NCBI GenBank assembly: GCA_009787175.1
Contig: WRGM01000094.1
Span: 1 to 7,080, forward strand
DNA length: 7,080 bases
DNA from: Candidatus Bathycorpusculum fermentans
GTDB lineage: Archaea > Thermoproteota > Bathyarchaeia > Bathyarchaeales > Bathycorpusculaceae
Direction of reading: 5' to 3'
Shown here: positions 1 through 5,780 of the stretch, one piece after another
Layout: each line of letters opens with the position of its first letter
Numbering within the stretch: position 1 is the first letter of the stretch
The notes under the pieces: model-generated
Database searches by the model: none
The model's input: the letters and a program-made list of their open reading frames with translations, nothing else
What the model was told of the DNA's origin: nothing
Translations under genes and position numbers: made by a program

Positions 1-1
1 G

Positions 2-70
2 GGTTATGTTGTTAGAGCTGCTGGTGATGTTACTTGTGCTAAGATCGAATACTACATAATTCGAACCTAA
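2..70 (+). CDS. 3' end of an unidentified protein (partial)
   Basis: This frame is open from the window edge to a TAA at 68-70. It encodes 22 residues, beginning GYVVRAAGD and ending EYYIIRT. The alternation of hydrophobic and polar residues looks like C-terminal beta strands, unlike the other frames, which contain an early stop or a leucine/valine run. The gene converges on the phosphopantetheinyl transferase gene, and a hairpin lies between the two. The family cannot be named from this remnant. The frame choice is an inference from amino-acid make-up. Confidence 0.45.
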   Translation, partial: GYVVRAAGDVTCAKIEYYIIRT

Positions 71-80
71 AAACCAGAGA

Positions 81-104
81 TACTCACCCCGGAAAGGGTG
101 AGTA
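81..104. terminator. Hairpin terminator between convergent genes
   Basis: A perfect 9-bp stem (81-89 with 96-104, arms TACTCACCC and GGGTGAGTA) encloses a 6-nt loop. It sits between the plus-strand stop at 68-70 and the minus-strand stop at 107-109. On the minus strand it is followed by a T5 run (complement of 71-75 and neighbours). On the plus strand only a weak GTTCATTT follows. It could end transcripts from both sides, with the minus direction better supported. Confidence 0.6.
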
Positions 105-106
105 GT

Positions 107-772
107 TCATTTGAGTGATCTAGCATACTGCAATAGTATGTCGTGATCAATCATTTTAACTGATGGCGGCTCTGCCCTGCTTGAACATACATGACCAATG
201 ATTTCTCCATTATTATAAATGCAATGATAAAAAATCTCTGACTGAGTCCTAGGATTTAGTACACTAAAAGATGATAAAGACTCTAGCAAACTTTTTCCTT
301 CATATTTTACTCTACTCTCCTTCTTTGTCCATACCTCAAAAAAATGCTCATATAATACATCATCATGAGCTGATAAAACATACGTTTGTTCATCAGGCAT
401 AAAAAAGCGTTCTACAATTTTTACATCAATAGTCTTAATCAATTCTACATCTATACCAACAGGAGCATCGCTTATCACAAATGCAACATAATGACCAGCA
501 TGAGAAATATTAAACTGCACCTGAGAAGTGTTTGCTAAAAAAGGCTTCCCACAAGGATTAACAGCAAATTCAAGCTGCCTATTATTAAGTCCCGTGGCGC
601 GGCATATCTCAACACGAGCTAAAACATCACCAATAAGCGAATTTTGCGCATCCTGAAAAGAACAAATCTGCTTAATATGTTCCTGTTTTTCTAAAGAAAC
701 AAGAGAGAACAAAACATCATACTCATCCCTCATAAGATCAGAAGTACTTCTAAGAATGATAACTTTAAACAT
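107..772 (-). CDS. 4'-phosphopantetheinyl transferase, Sfp/AcpS superfamily
   Basis: The 221-aa product should transfer phosphopantetheine from CoA to a serine of an acyl, peptidyl or aryl carrier protein, in the cytoplasm. Visible family motifs are GKP (75-77), NISHAG (88-93), GIDVE (106-110), and WTKKES (148-153) followed by K156. D108, E110 and E152 are the expected magnesium ligands. The length matches two-domain Sfp-type enzymes, not the shorter AcpS type. The ATG is well chosen: AGGAG (complement of 778-782) lies five bases upstream. A hairpin follows the stop. No carrier protein, polyketide or peptide synthetase gene is visible nearby, so the partner is unknown. Sfp-type enzymes are scattered in archaea, so lateral transfer is plausible but not shown. 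Confidence 0.88.
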   Translation of the reverse strand: MFKVIILRSTSDLMRDEYDVLFSLVSLEKQEHIKQICSFQDAQNSLIGDVLARVEICRATGLNNRQLEFAVNPCGKPFLANTSQVQFNISHAGHYVAFVISDAPVGIDVELIKTIDVKIVERFFMPDEQTYVLSAHDDVLYEHFFEVWTKKESRVKYEGKSLLESLSSFSVLNPRTQSEIFYHCIYNNGEIIGHVCSSRAEPPSVKMIDHDILLQYARSLK

Positions 773-919
773 GATTTCTCCTCATGCAAAACAGCTGATA
801 GCATACATGTAATAACGTAGAGTATTTGTCTTCCTACAATAAATAAGACTAACTTGTGAATAGGTATCTAATACTTTGCCAAATAGCTGAAAAATAGAAT
901 TAGGAGTTTGGGTTGATTA

Positions 920-1153
920 TTACCCTTCAACGATGATTAATGTTAACGTGGATCTGACTTGTTTTATTTTGCGGATTTTGTGAGAAATGTCTTCTTTCAT
1001 TCTATCCATAGTGTCAGAGTTAACTTTTACAATTAAGTCATATACACCATAGGAAATATGTGCCTCTTCAACAATACTGATTTCCCTTAACTGCTTTAAA
1101 ACTGCCTCTTCGGTACCAGATTCCACATTAAGTAACACATAAGCTTTTGACAT
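920..1153 (-). CDS. Stand-alone Lrp/AsnC ligand-binding (RAM) domain protein
   Basis: The 77-aa product matches the C-terminal RAM domain of Lrp/AsnC regulators: strand MSKAYVLLNV, a helix around 14-24, strands around 26-45 containing the conserved GVYD (36-39), a second helix with RKIKQV, and the final strand STLTLIIVE. The N-terminal helix-turn-helix is absent, so it cannot bind DNA by itself in the usual Lrp manner. Stand-alone RAM proteins are common in archaea and form oligomers that bind amino acids or similar ligands. They may modulate full-length Lrp proteins. The ATG is preceded by GGAG (complement of 1161-1164) at seven bases. The ligand is not predictable. Confidence 0.85.
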   Translation of the reverse strand: MSKAYVLLNVESGTEEAVLKQLREISIVEEAHISYGVYDLIVKVNSDTMDRMKEDISHKIRKIKQVRSTLTLIIVEG

Positions 1154-1208
1154 AGCAATTCTCCGCTTACAAGTATGTACTGTATAGATAATTAAAGATT
1201 TTTGCCAT

Positions 1209-1232
1209 AAAAACCAGTTTCAAGATAAAAAA
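1209..1232 (-). terminator. T-rich terminator after the NUDIX gene
   Basis: Read on the minus strand, the bases just after the NUDIX stop contain a T6 run (complement of 1227-1232) and a T5 run (complement of 1209-1213). No strong stem is seen. This fits the U-rich termination typical of archaea. Confidence 0.4.
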
Positions 1233-1234
1233 CT

Positions 1235-1663
1235 TCAATTGATACCCTTATGTTCGACTCTTTTCTTGTAGTCGCTTATCATCTTGTCATGCTCAAACGC
1301 AAGTGGACTAGGCAACTCGTTAAGATTGAAAAGTTTGATTTCTTGAACTTCACTATCCTGCTTTACAGTTTGACCACCAACAACTTTTACTGCAAAACAT
1401 GCCGGATAATAATCATAATCAACCCCATCCATAAAACCATGCTCATGATACTCCCCTAACTTGTAAATAATTTCCACATCAAGACCCGTCTCCTCTTTAA
1501 CCTCACGAACACACGTCTGCTCAACCACCTCACCAATATCCAACCTACCACCAGGTAACGCCCAAAAACCCCTAAACGGCAAAGTATCCCGTTTAATAAG
1601 CAAAACTTTATCCTGAGAATAAATAATAATCGCAGTTGCAGTCTTACCACAATATCTTGGCAT
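1235..1663 (-). CDS. NUDIX hydrolase
   Basis: The 142-aa protein contains a complete Nudix box at residues 39-61 in the form G-x5-E-x7-REVKEETGL (G39, E45, R53, E54, E57, E58, G60). It therefore hydrolyses a nucleoside diphosphate linked to another moiety, with Mg2+. The preceding FWALPGG and an EYHEHG segment resemble small ADP-ribose pyrophosphatase and MutT-like enzymes, but the substrate cannot be fixed from sequence. The ATG is supported by AGGAG (complement of 1669-1673) five bases upstream. The gene is set apart by 81 bp from the RAM-domain gene and 145 bp from the coiled-coil gene. TATA-like candidates lie near 1683-1695 and 1702-1713. It is a housekeeping-type nucleotide clean-up enzyme, full length and intact. 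Confidence 0.93.
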   Translation of the reverse strand: MPRYCGKTATAIIIYSQDKVLLIKRDTLPFRGFWALPGGRLDIGEVVEQTCVREVKEETGLDVEIIYKLGEYHEHGFMDGVDYDYYPACFAVKVVGGQTVKQDSEVQEIKLFNLNELPSPLAFEHDKMISDYKKRVEHKGIN

Positions 1664-1682
1664 ATGATCTCCTAAATTGTTA

Positions 1683-1713
1683 ATTATATTATACCAACTA
1701 ATAACTTAACTGC
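1683..1713 (-). promoter_or_regulatory. Candidate TATA region of the NUDIX gene
   Basis: The minus strand carries GGTATAATATAATTA (complement of 1681-1695) and, further out, TTAAGTTATTAG (complement of 1702-1713). The outer box would place the transcript start about 20 bases before the ATG, compatible with the SD at 1669-1673. The inner one would give an almost leaderless RNA. Which is used is undecided. Confidence 0.35.
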
Positions 1714-1808
1714 TGTGAATTAACCATATAACTGATGTAACGTCAACTGTTTTCTCTAAAGTTGAAGACTGTTTTTGCTATTTTAGTGGGAACTTTTTTG
1801 TTCTTTTG

Positions 1809-3434
1809 TTAAGGGGTATCTTCTGTGTTGAGTGCGGCTAAGAGCATTTGGTGGTCTGTTTCTGAGAGCCAGCCTTCTTCTTTGAGTAGGAGTAAGCCGT
1901 TTGTGATTGGTGCTTTCATGTTTAGGATATTGTTTTTTTGTGCTGATGTTTCTATTTGTGTTTCAAGTTCAGGGTTTGTTGCTGTTTCTATCTGTAATTT
2001 TTCTCCTAAAGTTGAGACTGCTTTGAAGCGTTCATTTAGTAGGTTTTTGATTTTTGCCATTTTTAGTGCTCCCATGAGTTTAGATGAAAAACCTAAACTA
2101 TTTGCTATGGCTGGTGGGAAAATGTGGTATCTTTTTGTGTTGGTATTTATTTTATTGTATGCTGCTATGTAGAATGGGATGTATATTATTGTGTTGTTTT
2201 TTAGTTTCGGGTCTGTTTTAAGACTTAATGGTTCTATGTTAGTTAAGAGTTTTTCCTGTTGAGTTATGTAATCGTCTAGTTCTTCTAATGTTAGTCTGGT
2301 TAGTTCTTCAAGGTTTTTGCTTTCTTGTTTTATTTCTCCCTGTTTGTCGTCTCGTAGTTTTTCTAATGTTGTTATTGGTTTGCGTTCAGTTTGTATTTTT
2401 TTGTCAAAATCCTGTTTTAGCTTTAATGTTTCGCTTGTTTTTTGTTCTGTTAGTTTTTTGAGTTGTTTTTCAATTTTTTTATACTGCGATTGGAGTTCGT
2501 CTAATTCTTGTTGTTCTCTTTTAATTTTAATTTTCAAATTGTCTTCCGAACGTTTATTGCCTCTTTGCGCTTGAAGTTTTGCCTGTTTGCTGTAGTGTTC
2601 AATGTTTATTTCTCTTTCTTTCATAGTTTTTCTTATGCGTATTTTCTGTTTTTCTAGTGGATCTTGTTCGCTATCTATGTTTTTCTCTAATTGTTCTACT
2701 TGTTTTTTGTGTTCTTGCGTTAATTTTTCAATTTTTGGATTAATTATTTCTTTTTGAGCTTTAATTTTCGCTTCTGCTTCTTCTGCTATAGCTTTAGACT
2801 CAAAAGTAAATCCTTCAATATACCCTTTTGTAGTTTTAGTAATCAACTCTGGCAGTTGCTTTAGTTTCTCTGTTTTCTCTTTAAAATCTAGCTGTAGCGT
2901 TTCAATTTGATCAACAATTCTAGTTACCTCTGCTTCTTTTAAAACAGGCAAAATTGGACTTGTATGTGTATCATAAATTTCAACGGCTTCACTACGATAA
3001 TTATCTAATTCATTAAGCAATGTATTATCCGCAATTAACCCTTCATAGGTCAATTTTTTACTGTTTAATGACTGATGAAAATTCTGATATTTACCCAAAA
3101 ACTTGCTGTATAATTCAGGGATTCTAAAATTGGCTTCAAAATCTCCAATAGCCTTCTCTATTTGTACTGTTTCATAATGTGTCCAATCATAACTAGTTCT
3201 ATTTAACCCGTCAAAAACGTAAGTAGCATTTTCCTCTACAATAAACAAAATCGGATACCCGACTTTTAAAATGTAGACACTTTTCTCCTGCTTATTAGAA
3301 TTTAATCTGCCATCTTTACGTTCTAGCTCTGAAAGAGCAAAAATCGTTGCTATCTCTGCCTCAAAACTAAACGGATCCTTCCGTTTCTCCGAACGCCCAA
3401 CAAAGGGTAAAACATATTGCCTGTGAATTGACAT
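1809..3434 (-). CDS. Large coiled-coil protein of unknown function
   Basis: I do not recognise the family of this 541-aa protein. Residues 1-165 look like a mixed alpha/beta domain (YVLPFVG, YILKVGYPILFIV, TYVFDGL). Residues about 175-400 are rich in Lys, Glu and Gln with heptad-like spacing and form long coiled coils. They are interrupted near 200-215 (TTKGYIEGFTFE) and at the prolines near 233, 259 and 353. Residues 410-541 form a second globular part, with IIYIPFYIAAY, RYHIFPPAI and a leucine-rich end. No Walker motif, signal peptide or membrane segment is seen, so it is probably soluble. The ATG at 3434 is preferred over an upstream TTG (3458) because GGAG (complement of 3439-3442) lies four bases before it. 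The coding strand becomes very rich in A and C in its 3' half. NucS lies directly upstream, but a functional link is not shown. Confidence 0.8.
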   Translation of the reverse strand: MSIHRQYVLPFVGRSEKRKDPFSFEAEIATIFALSELERKDGRLNSNKQEKSVYILKVGYPILFIVEENATYVFDGLNRTSYDWTHYETVQIEKAIGDFEANFRIPELYSKFLGKYQNFHQSLNSKKLTYEGLIADNTLLNELDNYRSEAVEIYDTHTSPILPVLKEAEVTRIVDQIETLQLDFKEKTEKLKQLPELITKTTKGYIEGFTFESKAIAEEAEAKIKAQKEIINPKIEKLTQEHKKQVEQLEKNIDSEQDPLEKQKIRIRKTMKEREINIEHYSKQAKLQAQRGNKRSEDNLKIKIKREQQELDELQSQYKKIEKQLKKLTEQKTSETLKLKQDFDKKIQTERKPITTLEKLRDDKQGEIKQESKNLEELTRLTLEELDDYITQQEKLLTNIEPLSLKTDPKLKNNTIIYIPFYIAAYNKINTNTKRYHIFPPAIANSLGFSSKLMGALKMAKIKNLLNERFKAVSTLGEKLQIETATNPELETQIETSAQKNNILNMKAPITNGLLLLKEEGWLSETDHQMLLAALNTEDTP

Positions 3435-3466
3435 AACTCTCCAAATAAATATAAACAATCAACTAA

Positions 3467-3476
3467 ATTTTAAAAC
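3467..3476 (-). promoter_or_regulatory. Candidate TATA box of the coiled-coil gene
   Basis: The minus strand reads GGCAAG followed by TTTTAAAATTT, a plausible BRE/TATA pair about 35-42 bases before the ATG at 3434. A start site about 25 bases downstream would leave a short leader that contains the GGAG ribosome-binding site. It overlaps the first copy of the direct repeat at 3472-3491. Confidence 0.35.
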
Positions 3477-3521
3477 TTGCCCTTACACTATCTAAAACCC
3501 TAAAACTTTCCCTTTGACTAT
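3472..3521 (-). repeat. 20-bp direct repeat upstream of the coiled-coil gene
   Basis: Two 20-bp copies, 3472-3491 and 3502-3521, match at 17 of 20 positions (AAAACTT-x-CCCTT-x-x-ACTAT on the plus strand). Their starts are 30 bp apart, roughly three helical turns. The copy nearer the gene overlaps the candidate TATA region. Spacing and position suggest an operator pair, but this is an inference and the binding protein is unknown. Confidence 0.4.
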
Positions 3522-3549
3522 ACTTTTTACAGACGTAAATAACAAAATA

Positions 3550-3593
3550 CGAAATGTATAAAACAACAAAATAAGGATAAAAAGCAAAATAAA
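3550..3593 (-). terminator. T-rich terminator after nucS
   Basis: Immediately after the NucS stop, the minus strand has successive T runs (TTTATTTTGC, TTTTTATCC, TTATTTTG, TTGTTTTA) and no strong stem. This is the U-rich form usual for archaeal transcription termination. Confidence 0.4.
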
Positions 3594-4391
3594 TTAAGCA
3601 GAAACATCAAAAAACTGTTCCAATTTTACCGCGGGACCTGCCTTTCTAAGGACCTCTGCACACTTTTTAGGATCTAACTCTTTAAACTCCAAACCATTAG
3701 TTAACAATAAACCTTGAACATCTTTACCTAAATCAGGCGCAACAAGAATCCCACGTATTTGTCTATCAGCCTTCTGCTTAATAGCTTCAATATATCCGGC
3801 AAGCTGCGACACAGCCTCTTTTGTCGCAGTTCTACGCTTTACCTCAATTACAACTAACTTACCCGTCTTATCCATACCATAAACATCGACAAAACCCGGT
3901 TCAACCTTCTTTTCCCAGCTAATCGGTTTAAAACCTTCCTCAATTAAATCCGGTCTAAGCAAAATTGCCCTATGCATATCCTTTTCACTAGCATTAAGAA
4001 TAAACTCTCCAGTGTCAAACAGCATAATAGAGGTAACTGTGAAAATTTTTGAAAACAAAACTTTAACACTTTCTTTAGGCTTCTGACGAGTTGCATGGAT
4101 CTCTAGCACATCGTCTACTATTTGTGTATGAAAAACACTGCCTGAAGACTGCCAATTAACCGGCTCATAACCAATTGGACGGTGAACAAGCAAACTGCCA
4201 TCTGACTTTATAACCAAAAAACGCTCACCCAACTCCAACTTTGAATTAGCCCTACCCACATATTCAACTCTACAATTACCCGCAATAACTAACGTTCTTC
4301 TTTGAACAAACGCTTTTCCAATAACCTCTTTAGCATCATCAAGTGAAGGCTCCACAAGCACAGAGAGCTTCTCATTACTTACCTGCTGCAT
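3594..4391 (-). CDS. nucS: Endonuclease NucS/EndoMS (mismatch-specific)
   Basis: The 265-aa product matches the NucS family, which in archaea and actinobacteria cuts mismatched duplex DNA or branched single-stranded DNA and works with the sliding clamp. The N-terminal DNA-binding and dimerisation half carries GNCRVEYVGRA (38-48), LVIKSDGSLLVHR (59-71) and EPVNWQ (76-81). The C-terminal RecB-like nuclease half carries RPDLIEEGF (146-154), GFVDVYG with D169, VIEVKRR with E183 and K185, and SQLAGY with Q196; these are the expected catalytic residues. The tail VKLEQFFDVSA resembles a PCNA-binding motif, but the usual leading glutamine is replaced. I chose the ATG at 4391 because the upstream TTG (4403) falls right against a TATATAG sequence. 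No SD precedes the ATG. The gene appears intact. Confidence 0.93.
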   Translation of the reverse strand: MQQVSNEKLSVLVEPSLDDAKEVIGKAFVQRRTLVIAGNCRVEYVGRANSKLELGERFLVIKSDGSLLVHRPIGYEPVNWQSSGSVFHTQIVDDVLEIHATRQKPKESVKVLFSKIFTVTSIMLFDTGEFILNASEKDMHRAILLRPDLIEEGFKPISWEKKVEPGFVDVYGMDKTGKLVVIEVKRRTATKEAVSQLAGYIEAIKQKADRQIRGILVAPDLGKDVQGLLLTNGLEFKELDPKKCAEVLRKAGPAVKLEQFFDVSA

Positions 4392-4423
4392 TATAATAAT
4401 CAACTATATAGACAAACAACAGA

Positions 4424-4435
4424 TACATAAAAACT
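4424..4435 (-). promoter_or_regulatory. Candidate TATA box of nucS
   Basis: The minus strand reads AAAGTTTTTATGTATC about 34-45 bases before the ATG at 4391. A transcript start near 4405 would give a short leader without an SD, in line with the absence of any GGAG before the gene. A second AT-rich site (TATATAG, complement of 4404-4410) is too close to the start codon to be the better candidate. Confidence 0.3.
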
Positions 4436-4482
4436 TTGAAAACTTGCGCTATCTCTTTTTATATTCCTTTTTCAGAAAATTC

Positions 4483-4496
4483 AAAAAAATAAAAAA
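4483..4496 (-). terminator. T-rich terminator after the DUF996 gene
   Basis: On the minus strand, 21 bases after the stop codon, T6 and T7 runs separated by a single A follow CCC. There is no long stem. This fits archaeal U-rich termination and separates the gene from nucS. Confidence 0.55.
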
Positions 4497-4516
4497 GGGT
4501 TTGGAATTTATCTATT

Positions 4517-5179
4517 TTAGATTTGTTTTCCGCAGTGCGCGCAGAATGTGGCATCGGGAGCAACAGCAGCTCCGCAGTTTGGACAGAAATTAGCTTTAAC
4601 GTTTGATGCTGATGATGATTGGTATGTTTGGTATGGCTGTGCTGGTGGTGGTTGTGCATTTGGCGGAGGTGGTGTGTAGCTGTATGTTGGTGGAGTTGTG
4701 TTGTCTTTAAGTGTGAAGAATCCGATTGCCGCAATTATAAAACCTATCCATATTAAGAAGAATCCAATGCCGATTATGGTCAGTATTGCGCCTATCCAGA
4801 TGAGTGTGCCTGCGGTGTTAAACAGGTTTTCGCCTGAACGCTCTGCTAATGCGTGGAAACAATCTTTAACATATTTTATTGCTAACAGCGCTAGGATGAA
4901 ACCTATGATAAGGCAGGGTATGCTAACTAAAAGCGATACTAAACCTATTCCTATCCATATAGTAGCAATGCCTGTCCACAAGAAAGATATGCCTGCAATA
5001 GATAAGATTGAGCTGATTATTAAAAGAATTGCACCCTTAACTAGTCCGTCGTAAATGCGATTGTCTTTGTAGTGTTCGGATATGCCTTTCATTCCTATGA
5101 TAACAAGAATTATGCCGATAATGGTCCCAAATAGTATTGAGCCGATTCCTGCCATGATTTTACTTGATTCAATTGTCAT
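4517..5179 (-). CDS. DUF996-type membrane protein with C-terminal zinc ribbon
   Basis: The 220-aa product has an N-terminal multi-pass membrane part, with hydrophobic stretches at about 10-29, 47-67, 72-100 and 122-155. It includes the GMKGISEHYKDNRIY segment (29-43) that I associate with the archaeal DUF996 family. A proline/tyrosine/glutamine-rich linker (162-190) follows, then a zinc ribbon with CPNC (199-202) and CAHC (213-216), the spacing of the small double-CxxC ribbons found at the tails of many archaeal membrane proteins. The function is unknown; the ribbon probably lies in the cytoplasm and binds a partner or zinc. No SD precedes the ATG, but a TATA-like box 21-29 bases upstream suggests a leaderless transcript. 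The linker and ribbon part of the gene is unusually A/C-rich on the coding strand. Confidence 0.8.
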   Translation of the reverse strand: MTIESSKIMAGIGSILFGTIIGIILVIIGMKGISEHYKDNRIYDGLVKGAILLIISSILSIAGISFLWTGIATIWIGIGLVSLLVSIPCLIIGFILALLAIKYVKDCFHALAERSGENLFNTAGTLIWIGAILTIIGIGFFLIWIGFIIAAIGFFTLKDNTTPPTYSYTPPPPNAQPPPAQPYQTYQSSSASNVKANFCPNCGAAVAPDATFCAHCGKQI

Positions 5180-5199
5180 TTTGGTTTTTCACATATTTG

Positions 5200-5208
5200 A
5201 TATATTAC
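5200..5208 (-). promoter_or_regulatory. TATA box for a leaderless DUF996 transcript
   Basis: The minus strand has CGTAATATATCAAA with its TATA-like core at 5200-5208, that is 21-29 bases before the ATG at 5179. This is the distance expected between an archaeal TATA box and its start site. With no SD present, the transcript probably begins at or near the ATG. Confidence 0.5.
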
Positions 5209-5234
5209 GTTCAGGATAAAAACGTTTATGTTGA

Positions 5235-5393
5235 AAATGGTTAAATGATGGCGAAATTACGGGTGTAGCTTCTGGTCGTGTCTTAAATTTAAGTCTTAAA
5301 ATTGTAGTTGTGTATATAGTTGGGAAAAAGAGACTGCGTGTTATAACAACCGTAGAAATAATGTGTCCACATTGTGACAGTAACAAAAACTAG
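5235..5393 (+). pseudogene. Possible short zinc-ribbon remnant
   Basis: The frame open from 5235 to the TAG at 5391-5393 ends in VITTVEIMCPHCDSNKN. The CPHC-x-SNK pattern resembles one knuckle of a zinc ribbon, as at the start of some transposases and small archaeal ribbon proteins. Only weak starts exist (GTG at 5310, ATG at 5361) and the second CxxC knuckle is missing, so it may be a remnant or chance. The insertion sequence begins 41 bp further on. Confidence is low. Confidence 0.2.
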
Positions 5394-5431
5394 AAAGCAC
5401 CAGAAGAAGTAACGGAAAATTATGCTACATT

Positions 5432-5434
5432 TGT
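5432..5434. repeat. Target-site duplication, left copy
   Basis: TGT lies directly outside the left terminal inverted repeat and recurs directly outside the right one at 6997-6999. A three-base match can arise by chance (1 in 64), but its exact placement against both repeat ends supports a real duplication. Confidence 0.55.
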
Positions 5435-5464
5435 ACTAAGGGAGTGTCTAAGAATAACATGGAC
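5435..5464 (+). repeat. Left terminal inverted repeat (IRL)
   Basis: This 30-bp end pairs with 6967-6996 when the latter is reverse complemented. Identities run ACTAAGG, then GTCTAA, then AATAAC, then TGGAC, with mismatches at repeat positions 8, 10, 11, 18 and 25. Similarity stops sharply inside the repeat and outside it, which fixes the element ends. Confidence 0.88.
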
Positions 5465-5542
5465 GTTTATTGGGTAGTGTGTTGTATTAAGAAAGCATGA
5501 AAAATCCTCCAGATGTGAATGCTCTAAAAATACGCATAGAAA

Positions 5543-5771
5543 CCTAAAATCCCAGAAAGTATAACTATGCCTGAGTAATAAAGAGTAAATATTCGTTAAA
5601 ACGACAATTGCGCAACGAAATCATGTTTTTACGTTAACTACCGCATAGTTATAATTACACACAATATAACTATGTTTTTACAATTTACCCCACTAAAAAA
5701 TACTTAAAAAACCTTTTTCGTTATTCCACCATTTTAACGAGATTTCATAGTTACATTTTCGGGATTTTAGG
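5543..5771 (+). promoter_or_regulatory. IS leader: inverted repeat reaching the transposase ribosome-binding site
   Basis: CCTAAAATCCC (5543-5553) and GGGATTTTAGG (5761-5771) are perfect 11-bp reverse complements that would fold the leader into one large stem. The downstream arm ends with the AGG of the only SD-like sequence before the transposase ATG at 5781 (AGGA, 5769-5772). Within the loop are copies of ATAACTATG and its complement (5561-5570, 5643-5653, 5665-5674, 5746-5754) that can pair in alternative ways. A role in repressing translation of read-through transcripts is inferred by analogy with other IS elements. Confidence 0.5.
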
Positions 5772-5780
5772 ATAGAAACA

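Noticed and set aside
1744..1766. Short CAACT/AGTTG stem after the coiled-coil gene as a terminator
   Set aside because: Only five base pairs, and no T run follows on the minus strand.
3457..3465. AATCAACTA shared with 4398-4406 in front of the coiled-coil and nucS genes
   Set aside because: Nine A/T-rich bases at different distances from the start codons (23 and 7) are likely chance.
4392..4403. TTG start extending NucS by four residues
   Set aside because: It abuts a TATATAG sequence and lacks a ribosome-binding site; the ATG at 4391 gives the usual family start.
4459..4734. His/Gln/Thr-rich minus frame of 91 codons
   Set aside because: It is an alternative frame of the DUF996 linker and ribbon coding region, which has clear CxxC motifs in the other frame.
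5189..5386. 65-residue minus-strand open frame
   Set aside because: It overlaps the DUF996 promoter, has no ribosome-binding site and reads as random sequence.
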